From: JANRIC01 sp033765345
GTDB lineage: Bacteria; Bacteroidota; Bacteroidia; Cytophagales; Microscillaceae
Direction of reading: 5' to 3'
NCBI GenBank assembly: GCA_033765345.1
Contig: JANRIC010000134.1
Location: 1-40,378, forward strand
Length of the DNA: 40,378 bases
The first letter of the stretch is position 1. Each line of letters starts with the position of its first letter. The translations under genes and the position numbers were made by a program. The notes below the pieces were generated by a model. The model worked only from the letters and a program-made list of their open reading frames with translations. It searched no databases and was not told the DNA's origin. Below are positions 1 through 7,437 of the stretch, in pieces.

Positions 1-85
1 CATTCTCTGCTTCCAAAGATGCAATCTTGGCTAAACACAAGCGCAAAAGATTCTGTAAACTTTCTATATCAGTAGGTAGTTCCAT
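1..85 (-). CDS. IS66-family transposase, N-terminal fragment (runs off left edge)
   Basis: The minus strand from the ATG at 85 reads 28 codons without a stop to the window edge, starting MELPTDIESLQNLLRLCLAK and continuing with a leucine/glutamate-rich heptad pattern. This resembles the N-terminal coiled coil of IS66 (TnpC-type) transposases, which begins with LCLxKIAxLEAEN-like sequence. Only the first 28 residues are visible, so neither the catalytic DDE domain nor integrity can be judged. No tnpA or tnpB accessory ORF and no terminal inverted repeat can be recognised in 86-220. It could be an intact insertion sequence extending left or a relic. The family call rests on a short low-complexity stretch. 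Confidence 0.5.
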   Translation of the reverse strand, partial: MELPTDIESLQNLLRLCLAKIASLEAEN

Positions 86-221
86 CAAAGCTAATTTCCA
101 TATTTTTTACCAATTTTGCAAGTACCTAAATAATTACGAAAAGTTTAAGTCACGTTGCGCTAAACTAAGGAGTGAAAAATAAAAAATTTTGAAGCAAATT
201 TGGCGCAATTTGTATGCAAAT

Positions 222-258
222 AAAAAAAGCACTTACAAAATATGCTTTGTAAGTGCTT
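222..258 (-). terminator. Rho-independent terminator of the tRNA gene
   Basis: A perfect 13-bp stem (227-239 with 246-258) has a 6-nt loop. On the minus strand it is followed directly by a run of seven T (complement of the A run at 221-227). It lies about 11 nt past the 3' end of the minus-strand tRNA, the expected place for its terminator. Confidence 0.85.
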
Positions 259-268
259 GAAAATCAAG

Positions 269-342
269 TGGGCCCACTTGGAATCGAACCAAGCACCTAC
301 TGATTATGAGTCAGTTGCTCTAACCGAATGAGCTATAGGCCC
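269..342 (-). tRNA. tRNA with CAT anticodon (elongator Met, or Ile2 with a lysidine-modified anticodon)
   Basis: The minus strand folds into a standard 74-nt cloverleaf. The acceptor pairs GGGCCTA with TGGGCCC, the D arm is GCTC/GAGC, the anticodon stem is ACTGA/TCAGT with loop CTCATAA (anticodon CAT), and the T arm is CTTGG/CCAAG with TTCGATT. The discriminator is A and the CCA end is not encoded. The CAT anticodon fits elongator methionine tRNA or the minor isoleucine tRNA that TilS modifies to read AUA. The D-arm and acceptor look unlike initiator tRNA. The two elongator identities cannot be separated by eye. Confidence 0.93.
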
Positions 343-391
343 TTTTCATATTTAACAATAAAATAAAGTTTTTATTGCTAATTTTAGGTTG

Positions 392-422
392 CAAATGTAC
401 ATTTTTACAGCTACAATCGCAA
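392..422 (-). promoter_or_regulatory. Promoter of the tRNA gene (Bacteroidota -33/-7 type)
   Basis: On the minus strand TTG (422-420) is followed after 20 nt by TACATTTG (399-392), matching the Bacteroidota sigma-A consensus TTG-N19/20-TAnnTTTG. It lies 50 nt upstream of the mature tRNA 5' end, leaving room for a short leader. Confidence 0.7.
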
Positions 423-447
423 ATAAAATATTTTAAAATTAATTATC

Positions 448-1092
448 ATGGATATCCAAAATCTCATTTTTGATCTAGGGAATGTCATTATTAATATTGA
501 GCCTGAGCTAACCATCAAAGCTTTCAGCGAATTTGTACCCCATAAAGCTGATCTTATTCGACAAGAGGTGCTTAGAAGCCCTTTTTTCCACGATTTTGAG
601 ACAGGCAGAATCAATAATGAGCAGTTTCGAGAAGGTATCCGTGCTATGTATCACGCTGATTTGAGCGACCAAGAAATTGACAATGCCTGGAATGCACTCT
701 TGTTGGATATTCCAGAATCACGCTTACAGCTTTTGGATGCTTTGAAATCTTCGTACCGGACGTTTTTACTCAGCAATACGAATGACATTCACGTGGACTT
801 TATCGTACGGCAAATGGAAGCACAAGGACAACCCGCTCTGAATCAGCTATTTGAACAGGTTTATTATTCCCAACACATGAACATGCGCAAACCTGACCCG
901 AGTATCTATCAATATGTACTGGATCAAAACGGACTTCGAGCCGAAGAAACCGTATTCCTGGACGATAACTGGGACAATATTGTATCAGCCCGCAGCCTGG
1001 GGATTGTCTCCATCCATATTGAACCACAAAAGAACAGTATGTTGGATTTTTTCAAACCTGATTTATCCTTACACTATCCTCTGGAAGCTTAA
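448..1092 (+). CDS. HAD-superfamily hydrolase (YihX-like phosphatase)
   Basis: This is a 214-residue cytoplasmic HAD hydrolase of subfamily IA, in the group of YihX-type sugar-phosphate phosphatases. Motif I is FDLGNVI with nucleophile Asp9; the usual second acid is Gly11, as is normal for the YihX group. An all-alpha cap spans about residues 20-90. Motif II is LLSNTN (Ser109), motif III is RKPDP (Lys148), and motif IV is FLDDNWDNI (Asp172/Asp173). Length and motif order are typical of an intact enzyme. The substrate cannot be read from sequence; in the family it is often glucose-1-phosphate or another small phosphoester. The gene is divergent from the tRNA and convergent with the next gene. 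Confidence 0.88.
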   Translation: MDIQNLIFDLGNVIINIEPELTIKAFSEFVPHKADLIRQEVLRSPFFHDFETGRINNEQFREGIRAMYHADLSDQEIDNAWNALLLDIPESRLQLLDALKSSYRTFLLSNTNDIHVDFIVRQMEAQGQPALNQLFEQVYYSQHMNMRKPDPSIYQYVLDQNGLRAEETVFLDDNWDNIVSARSLGIVSIHIEPQKNSMLDFFKPDLSLHYPLEA

Positions 1093-1166
1093 TTATGCAT
1101 GTGTATAGATGTTGATACTCATTGACAAAAAAGCTGCTTTTAATAATTTTCAAACAGAGCTTTGAA

Positions 1167-1838
1167 TCAATTATCGATACTAATTAGCTCAATTTCAAAA
1201 ACTAAGGTTGAGTTAGCGGGGATTCTTCCAGAGGGGCGGCTTCCGTAACCAAGTTTAGAAGGAATAAATACTTTCCATTTGGAGCCGACGGGCATTAGTT
1301 GTAATACCTCCTGCCAGCCTTTGATGACTCCTCCCAATGCAAAACTGATGGGTTCGCCTCGATCGACTGAACTGTCGAAGATAGTGCCATCCAGCAAAGT
1401 ACCGTGATAATGTGTAGTTACTTTGCTATCTGCCAGAGGTTTGGCTCCTTGTCCGGTTTTGATGATTTGATATTGTATCCCTGTGGGGGTTTCGATTACG
1501 CCGGGTTTTTTGCCATTTTCTGCAAAAAAGGCTTTTTCAAGATTCAGGGCAGCTTCGGATTTGATATTTTGAAGATTGGTGATTTTATTTTGATATTCGT
1601 TTTGGGCTTCCTGCGGGCTCATCAGGATCGGTTCATTGTTAAGTACTGCTTTTAATGCTTTGATCATATCTTCTAATTTAAGATCTTTGGCATCTATTCC
1701 TTGAGATTTCATACTTTTGCCCAGTAGTACTCCATAACCATAAGAAAAACGATCAACAGAGTCGGTTTCAGATTGTGCCTGTAAAAAGCCGATGTTCAAC
1801 CATATAAAAAAAACAAGTGCTAAATTTAATTTATTCAT
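1167..1838 (-). CDS. Exported FKBP-type peptidyl-prolyl cis-trans isomerase (Mip/FklB-like)
   Basis: The 223-residue protein catalyses cis-trans isomerisation of proline bonds, probably in the periplasm or on the outer membrane. Residues 1-21 form a signal peptide ending QAQ. Residues 28-100 resemble the alpha-helical FKBP N-terminal dimerisation domain (FSYGYGVLLGKSMKSQG). Residues about 112-221 are the FKBP catalytic domain, with TTHYHGTLLDGTIFDSS, the GGVIKGWQEVL turn, and the C-terminal GSRPSGRIPANSTLVFEIEL strand. It matches two-domain Mip-like isomerases in length and layout. It is transcribed alone, facing a 768-bp non-coding stretch. It probably assists folding of exported proteins, which is inference. 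Confidence 0.92.
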   Translation of the reverse strand: MNKLNLALVFFIWLNIGFLQAQSETDSVDRFSYGYGVLLGKSMKSQGIDAKDLKLEDMIKALKAVLNNEPILMSPQEAQNEYQNKITNLQNIKSEAALNLEKAFFAENGKKPGVIETPTGIQYQIIKTGQGAKPLADSKVTTHYHGTLLDGTIFDSSVDRGEPISFALGGVIKGWQEVLQLMPVGSKWKVFIPSKLGYGSRPSGRIPANSTLVFEIELISIDN

Positions 1839-2121
1839 ACAATAATTATTTTTTTATTGCTCCCGAGGTAAAATTAATTGAATATGCATCCAAAATTAAT
1901 ATAAAGATTGTTTTATTGGTAATATTGATGGGGATTAAATTGTAATGAATGAACTATCCGAAGGTATAAAGCTAATTTTGACTCCTAACATCAGGTTGAC
2001 CGATATGATGTGGGGATTTGTTTGTGTTTTGGATAAGTCTTGTTTTTTTTGATTGGTTTAGCTGCATCTTACTTAAGACATCCAAATGCCTTTATTAAGG
2101 CAAATTTAGATCGTCTGTAAA

Positions 2122-2157
2122 AAAAATAAAAAAAAGCTGTTACTTTTTTTTATTTTT
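2122..2157. repeat. A/T-rich 15-bp inverted repeat (stem-loop)
   Basis: Arms 2122-2136 and 2143-2157 are perfect complements, each a five-A/T block, one opposite base, eight A/T and a G/C, around a 6-nt loop. Because each arm is itself a homopolymer run, it could act as a weak terminator in either direction. Only one G-C pair stabilises it. Confidence 0.4.
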
Positions 2158-2321
2158 CCGTATAAATAACAAAAGAACTAAAGAAACTTACACCATAGAT
2201 ATATGATAAGGTGGGTAATTAGGGGAGGTAGTAAGGATTTTTAGTTAAAAAGAACACATTCTTCTCACAAATCAATATAATACTCATCTATTCTGAACTA
2301 AAACTCATTTATATTTATTTA

Positions 2322-2509
2322 TAAATTTGTTGAATGTTTGTTCGTTTCAATTAAGAAATGAATATCCCAACGAAGAGTTTTAAAAAAGTAGCAACAAAAA
2401 AATTCAATATATTAAGGATTTTATTTAGTATAGTTTAGATTTAGTTTAATCAAATTAGTTTCGAACACTTATCTTAAAATTTAAGGTAAGTGTTTTTTTT
2501 GTTGCTACT
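2322..2509 (+). ncRNA. Candidate structured small RNA or attenuator-like element
   Basis: TAAATTTG at 2322-2329 matches the Bacteroidota -7 box, though no TTG sits at the right distance upstream. A perfect 16-bp inverted repeat (2387-2402 with 2494-2509, core GTAGCAAC) encloses a terminator hairpin whose T run is part of the right arm. The upstream arm can therefore pair with the terminator's T run and tail, as in antitermination. A transcript of about 165 nt ending near 2500 would carry no ORF. The RNA call is inference from structure only. Confidence 0.4.
2464..2500 (+). terminator. Strong Rho-independent terminator without a visible gene
   Basis: AACACTTA...TAAGTGTT forms a stem of 13-15 bp including one G-T pair (2464-2494), ending in a run of eight T (2493-2500). 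No T run follows on the minus strand, so it is plus-oriented. Both neighbouring genes are on the minus strand. Confidence 0.75.
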
Positions 2510-2606
2510 CAGATAATATACTCAAGTAAAATATCTGAGTGGAGTAAATTTTAAAAAAAAATATTATAAATTACTGATAATCAGGCTATAAATTTACAAA
2601 TATTTA

Positions 2607-3614
2607 TTATAAACTCAATACAATCAATTCAAAACGTCTATTTTTTGATCTTCCTTCTTCGGTATCATTAGAGGCAACTGGTCGGGTGGGTCCGTATCCT
2701 TTTTTAAGTAGGTTCTGAGGTTTAATACCTTTTGCTACCAGATATTCATATACTACTGCTGCTCTTTTGCGTGAGAGTTCCATATTAAATGCTAAACTTC
2801 CGAGGCTATCCGTATGGGCGGCAATCTCGAGCTTTGCTGTGGGATAAGATTGTAGGAGATCTGCTACCCGGTTGAGTTCATTTCGAGCATTTTCATCGAG
2901 ATCGGTGGCACGGCTTGCAAAGGTGATTCCATAAAGTCTGACTTTGGAGTTGGGTTTAAGTTCGGTAAGCACTTGAACTTCCAGTTTTTTGTCCTTCATC
3001 GTTTTGGGGTCGATTAGGTTATTGGTATAAAAGATCAAACCTTCGGGATTTTTGACTTCTACTTCATACTCATCTTCTTCTCTGAGCCTGACGGTATATT
3101 TATTATCGCGGGCATCTTCGGGGTGCAGCTCTATTTGTTCTTTACGGTCACGATTTCGCACCAATACATCCATATTTAGGAATTCGTCTTTATCTATATC
3201 TCGAATTGTAATTTCTACCTCAGTACGTTTGGGAGACAGGAAAGTCTCTTTTTGGAGTTGATAATTTTCTATTTTTGTCAGATTGACGATAAGGAGCGTA
3301 TCATTGTATCCGTGGGCTTTGATATGGAGTTTATAAATTCCTGAAATGGGCAAAGGTACTTCTCTTATGAGGATTTTGGAGGAGGAGTCTGCCTGAAAAA
3401 CGATGCCGTGGTTGAGTGAGTCTTCGGCTTGGATATAAAAGCAGAGTGTTTCAAGGGTTTCGGCATCTCTTACGGTCAAATGGAGCATAATCTGGTCAAT
3501 ACCCAGGTTTTTATACACGGGGCTTTCGCTTTCTATTACCTTGTTTTGAGCGGTAAGAATAGAAACATAGCTCCAGATGAGTACATGAAGAAGTGCCCTT
3601 GATGAAATTTTCAT
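2607..3614 (-). CDS. OmpA-family protein with N-terminal beta-sandwich region
   Basis: The chosen start at 3614 gives MKISSRALLHVLIWSYVSIL with a signal peptide ending TAQ; the in-frame ATG at 3653 would add 13 residues before it. The mature protein has about 200 residues of beta-rich sequence with two similar segments (VRDAETLETLCFYI and IRDIDKDEFLNMDVLV), possibly Ig-like modules. It ends in an OmpA C-terminal peptidoglycan-binding domain (about residues 225-335). The diaminopimelate-binding pair is present: Asp269 in AAHTDSLGS and Arg284 in LSRKRAA. It probably sits in the periplasm tethered to the cell wall. It is last in the minus-strand surface cluster, 67 bp after the phosphatase gene, so it is probably cotranscribed with it. 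Confidence 0.88.
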   Translation of the reverse strand: MKISSRALLHVLIWSYVSILTAQNKVIESESPVYKNLGIDQIMLHLTVRDAETLETLCFYIQAEDSLNHGIVFQADSSSKILIREVPLPISGIYKLHIKAHGYNDTLLIVNLTKIENYQLQKETFLSPKRTEVEITIRDIDKDEFLNMDVLVRNRDRKEQIELHPEDARDNKYTVRLREEDEYEVEVKNPEGLIFYTNNLIDPKTMKDKKLEVQVLTELKPNSKVRLYGITFASRATDLDENARNELNRVADLLQSYPTAKLEIAAHTDSLGSLAFNMELSRKRAAVVYEYLVAKGIKPQNLLKKGYGPTRPVASNDTEEGRSKNRRFELIVLSL

Positions 3615-3681
3615 TGCTATAGCTCGTATCATTTTTGGCCGGTTAAAATACATGATTTTAAGCGCAATGCCAAAGAAGTGG

Positions 3682-5550
3682 TTAAAGTTTTAATCCCAAG
3701 ACCAACACGTCATCAGTTTGTGGGTGTTCATTTTTCCAGCGATTAAATTCTTTCTCCAGTCTTTCTTTCTGCGTCTGAAGTGGAAGTGGGCTGATGGTAT
3801 GCAAAAAATCTCTGAATCGGGTTTTTAAATATTTGCTGTCGTCCATCCCTCCGAATTGATCTTGAAAACCATCTGAAAAAAGATATATAATTTCTTCCCC
3901 TTTTAAGTAGATAATTTCTTCTGTAAAAACTTTGGGTTCATTGTTTTGCCGCCTACCGAGGATATATTTAGAACCTTTGATTTGATGAATTTTCTGGTCT
4001 CGCACATAATACATGGTACTCCCTGCCCCGGAAACAGATATTTGTTGGTTTTTAAAATCGAGGCGCGCAATCATCAAATCCATCCCATCTTTGGTTTCCC
4101 CTTCATCGTCCATTTTTTCTCCCAGCGCATTTTGCACTCTAAAGTCTAATTCTTCCAGAATTTGGATTGGCTCGATAATATTTTTCTCATTGACGATCTG
4201 GTCTAGGGCATCATTGGCCATGATGGTCATCAAGGCACCTGGTACCCCGTGCCCTGTACAATCAATGACAGCGATGAGTAACATATCATTTTTGAAGCTA
4301 TGCCAATAAAAATCTCCACTGACAATATCTTTGGGTATATGCAAAATAAAGCTGTCTTTGAAATAATACTCGAGTTTTTGGGGATTTACCAGAAAAGCAC
4401 TTTGGATTCTTTGGGCGTATTGTACACTATCTTTGATTTGATTGTAGGCAAATTCCAGTTCTCGGTTTTTAAGCCGAATAGCATCGCTTTGCAATTTGAT
4501 TTCTTCTTGTTGCTGATTGATTTCTTCATTTTGTTGATTGATTTTTCGGATATTTTCTGCCAGAATTTTCTTCTGCCTTTGAGTTCTTTGATTGATTAGA
4601 TAAAAGATATAACTCAATAAGGAGAGTCCAAATATGATGGCTGTCAAAGTAATAATTGTAATTCGATTGATTCTAATTTGAGATTCTTGGACATTAAGTA
4701 CTTTTTGAAGCCCTTGAATTGCGTCTAAGACATTATTTTGGCTGCTTTGATTGGCTTCGGTATAATCCTTAATTTTTTTATCCAGATTTTTGAGATATTG
4801 TCTGAGTGTATCTCTTTGTTGATTGGAAAGATTTTTTTTGAGTTTGAGTTTATCCCAGAGTTGCAGTATATCTTTTTTGATATTTTCGCTACCACTGATG
4901 ATATTCTGGCTCTCGATTTCAATTTTTCGGGTGATGGCATCAAAGTCTTTTTTCAGATCGCTGATATCTTCCTGGGGGCGGATAGAGTTTTTATTTTCAA
5001 CAGTATTGATTGTCAGATATTTATTACTATCTGCCTGGTTGGCAAGCTTTTGTGATTGTAATTCGGATATTTTATCTTTATCTGTTGTTTTAGCAGTTTT
5101 GAGTTTATCGGTATTGAGTTGAGGATTGGTACTTTGGTATTTGGGAAGGATCATGGTTGTATCCTTTACAGGAGTCTCAGGGGTCGAATTTTCGTTGAGA
5201 TAATCGGAGGATAGTTTGTGAGGTATTGGAACTTGCAAGACTGAGCTTTTGAGAAGGGTTTCAAACTCAAAAATTTCATTATCCGGCAGAGAGATTTGGA
5301 TTTTAAATACGGTAGAAGCTGGAACATCTTTGGGAAGTTTAAAGGAAAATTCTCCTTTTTTATTGGTAAAAGTCTCATAACCAGCCATATTCACAATGCT
5401 TACCAAAGCACTTACTACGGGTTTTTGATTGTCTTGATAAAATAAATATCCTCGAATATCTTGCGCTTTTTGCCCCAAACAGATGCCTGGCAAGAACAAT
5501 ACAAGCATCAACAAAAAAAATTTATTAAAAATATAATGATTATGCATCAT
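3682..5550 (-). CDS. Membrane SpoIIE-type serine phosphatase with periplasmic carboxypeptidase-like domain
   Basis: The 622-residue signalling protein has a signal peptide (1-26, ending CLGQ), a carboxypeptidase-regulatory-like beta-sandwich (about 28-110), a polar linker with helical heptads (about 190-295), one membrane segment (about 297-320), a cytoplasmic coiled coil (322-372, glutamine/glutamate rich) and a PP2C-like SpoIIE phosphatase domain (about 375-622). Metal-binding acids are visible in VSGDFYW (Asp413), IDCTGHGVPGA (Asp430), FSDGFQDQ (Asp560) and TDDVLVLGLK (Asp613/614). Such phosphatases usually dephosphorylate STAS-type anti-anti-sigma proteins. Topology implies an envelope signal passed inward. 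It lies between two OmpA-domain genes. No kinase or STAS protein is adjacent, so the target is unknown. Confidence 0.9.
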   Translation of the reverse strand: MMHNHYIFNKFFLLMLVLFLPGICLGQKAQDIRGYLFYQDNQKPVVSALVSIVNMAGYETFTNKKGEFSFKLPKDVPASTVFKIQISLPDNEIFEFETLLKSSVLQVPIPHKLSSDYLNENSTPETPVKDTTMILPKYQSTNPQLNTDKLKTAKTTDKDKISELQSQKLANQADSNKYLTINTVENKNSIRPQEDISDLKKDFDAITRKIEIESQNIISGSENIKKDILQLWDKLKLKKNLSNQQRDTLRQYLKNLDKKIKDYTEANQSSQNNVLDAIQGLQKVLNVQESQIRINRITIITLTAIIFGLSLLSYIFYLINQRTQRQKKILAENIRKINQQNEEINQQQEEIKLQSDAIRLKNRELEFAYNQIKDSVQYAQRIQSAFLVNPQKLEYYFKDSFILHIPKDIVSGDFYWHSFKNDMLLIAVIDCTGHGVPGALMTIMANDALDQIVNEKNIIEPIQILEELDFRVQNALGEKMDDEGETKDGMDLMIARLDFKNQQISVSGAGSTMYYVRDQKIHQIKGSKYILGRRQNNEPKVFTEEIIYLKGEEIIYLFSDGFQDQFGGMDDSKYLKTRFRDFLHTISPLPLQTQKERLEKEFNRWKNEHPQTDDVLVLGLKL

Positions 5551-5631
5551 AGGGCGAACTTACTGGGGTCGGGTACAAATATATGATCAGATTCTTTATT
5601 TTGATAGTTTTAATATTTAAATACTTATATG

Positions 5632-5639
5632 CAAATGTA
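5632..5639 (-). promoter_or_regulatory. Candidate -7 box for the phosphatase gene
   Basis: TACATTTG on the minus strand matches TAnnTTTG and is identical to the tRNA promoter's -7 box. It is 82 nt upstream of the ATG at 5550. A second match, TATATTTG, is at 5576-5583. Neither has a TTG at ideal spacing. The 224-bp gap before this gene suggests it has its own promoter. Confidence 0.35.
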
Positions 5640-5774
5640 CTTAATTTTGTATTAAGTTATTACAGAATTTGATTGATTTTCAGTGCTTATCCTGAAATTG
5701 TCTTGATTTTCACTGGATAATGGCTTATTGGCTTAATACTGGTTTATTTGAATCTAACCATAAAGATAGGAAAA

Positions 5775-7415
5775 TTATTCCGAATTGGGAATGACTTTGA
5801 ACTCGACTCTCCGGTTGATATTTCGGTTGTATTCACTGTCATTGGGTACCAATGGAAACGAAGCGCCCATTCCTTTTACTTTGAGGCGTTCGGGATTAAC
5901 ACCTTTTTGAATCAAATATTCTTTAACTGCCAAAGCCCTGGTCAGGGATAGTTCCTGATTTTCGGTTGCGTCGCCCACATTACAGGTATGCCCTAAAATC
6001 AGTAGATGAATGGTTTTATTTTTTTGAAGCATCTCTGCAATTTCATCCAGATTTCGCTGATATTCTCCTGAAAAGGTATCACTATTGAGATCAAAGCGAA
6101 CTTTTTTATTCAATATGGTTTTGTCTTCTTTACTCAATGTAAAACCTATTTGTTTCAAACTTTGGATGGTGAGTGTATCTGGTTTATTTTTTTCAATTCT
6201 TCTGACTTTTATGAGTACGGTGTCTAGCTGGGGGCTAAAACTGATCGGCTTATCATTTTCTAAATTTCTGAAATATTCTTCGGGAAGCCTTTTTGGCTTC
6301 AGATTTTGGCTCATGAATAGATTATAGAGATTCTCTTGAATGAGGGAATCTCTGATCGGAAGTTTTACTAAGGTGTTCGGAGGTAGGGCAAGTGTATCTT
6401 CTAGGGGTACGTCAGGTTTGATTTTACGGGGTATTTTCAGCCCGAGGGTCATTTCAAAAACACCTTGATTGCTGAATGTTTGTTTTTTAAGCCCTATAGA
6501 AAGATCATAACTCAAAGCAATCCAATAGCGGGGTTGGTGGAATTCAAAGGCAGTCACCAATGCTTTATTGGTATTATACCATAATCCTACGTGCACATCT
6601 CCGTTTTTAAGTAAATCGCGATCGGAAGAAAAGCTAAATTTGACCATACTCCCTAGGTTAAGCAGGTGGGTATTGAGTCTGTAAATCCAACGGAATGAAG
6701 GCATCCAAGTGATTCTATCGTGAGGATAATGATAAAAACTTCCGGTAAAGGTAATATTGCGGGGAATAATCGTCTGCGTAGAGGAGCTATTTTCTTTGAA
6801 AAGAGCTACTTGGGGTTCATTAAAGTGATTAAAAGATAGCCCGAAGGTCAGTTTATCTCTTTCAAATACATCTTTAAGCGTAAATGCCGCCCCCAGACTA
6901 GCGGTCAGGTATACCGCAGAAGTATTGAATAAATCTTCGTTGATTCCGGCATCTGGGTTAAAAAAGCCTAATAAATACTGATTATCGGTCGTAATTTTTT
7001 CAATGGCAATTCTTCTTTGAAATATCCCCCCCAATGCTCCCAAACTAATCAAAATTTGACTTCCAAGTTTCTGATGGTACACCCCACTGAATATCAGCCC
7101 ATTGGTAGTCAGTAGCTCGGCTGCATTGTCATTGATAAAAGAAAATCCGAACCCAAGTCTTGGAGTCGCCCCTTTTCTCAATCCAAAAGGATAGATCAAT
7201 GAGGCCATGGGGCTTGAGAGGTTATCACCTGCGCCGATGCTTTGATTTCGGAAGTTTAAAAAAATACGCATTTGGTGGTCTTTGACTAATAAGGCTGGAT
7301 TGGTCAGGAATGGGGTGTGATAAAATTGCGAGAAAGCCAGATCCTGAGCCTTCAGGCTTCCAACTGATAGCAAGATCAGCGGGATGATCAGATAACTGGT
7401 TTTTTGCAATTTCAT
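5775..7415 (-). CDS. PorP/SprF-type T9SS membrane protein fused to an OmpA domain
   Basis: The 546-residue protein has a signal peptide (1-23, ending LKAQ) and the PorP/SprF hallmark start QDLAFSQFYHTPFLTNPAL. A 14-strand-like outer-membrane barrel region runs to about residue 330, followed by a proline-rich linker and an OmpA C-terminal domain (about 430-546). PorP/SprF proteins work with the T9SS to attach or export type B cargo such as the SprB adhesin; usual members end after the barrel (about 300-340 residues). The OmpA part keeps the arginine (Arg493, LSLTRA), but the ligand Asp of HTD is Cys478 (GHTCNVG). It starts 22 bp after the adhesin gene's stop, so it is almost certainly in its operon and probably its dedicated partner. 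Confidence 0.9.
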   Translation of the reverse strand: MKLQKTSYLIIPLILLSVGSLKAQDLAFSQFYHTPFLTNPALLVKDHQMRIFLNFRNQSIGAGDNLSSPMASLIYPFGLRKGATPRLGFGFSFINDNAAELLTTNGLIFSGVYHQKLGSQILISLGALGGIFQRRIAIEKITTDNQYLLGFFNPDAGINEDLFNTSAVYLTASLGAAFTLKDVFERDKLTFGLSFNHFNEPQVALFKENSSSTQTIIPRNITFTGSFYHYPHDRITWMPSFRWIYRLNTHLLNLGSMVKFSFSSDRDLLKNGDVHVGLWYNTNKALVTAFEFHQPRYWIALSYDLSIGLKKQTFSNQGVFEMTLGLKIPRKIKPDVPLEDTLALPPNTLVKLPIRDSLIQENLYNLFMSQNLKPKRLPEEYFRNLENDKPISFSPQLDTVLIKVRRIEKNKPDTLTIQSLKQIGFTLSKEDKTILNKKVRFDLNSDTFSGEYQRNLDEIAEMLQKNKTIHLLILGHTCNVGDATENQELSLTRALAVKEYLIQKGVNPERLKVKGMGASFPLVPNDSEYNRNINRRVEFKVIPNSE

Positions 7416-7437
7416 TCCGTTGTGTGTTGATTAAATT

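Larger units (their letters stand above)
1839..2606. other. 768-bp non-coding region with RNA-like structures
   Basis: No ORF with coding character lies here. It holds a 6-bp hairpin around TGCCTT/AAGGCA near 2090-2105, a 15-bp A/T stem-loop at 2122-2157, a candidate TAAATTTG -7 box at 2322-2329, a 16-bp inverted repeat enclosing a strong plus-strand terminator (2387-2509), and a 9-bp ACTCAGATA/TATCTGAGT hairpin just after it (about 2508-2540). Both flanking genes are on the minus strand, so the plus-oriented terminator has no visible gene to serve. Confidence 0.7.

Noticed and set aside
4738..5122. Long plus-strand ORFs opposite the SpoIIE-type gene
   Set aside because: They are phenylalanine/serine-rich shadows of the phosphatase linker, without domains or start signals.
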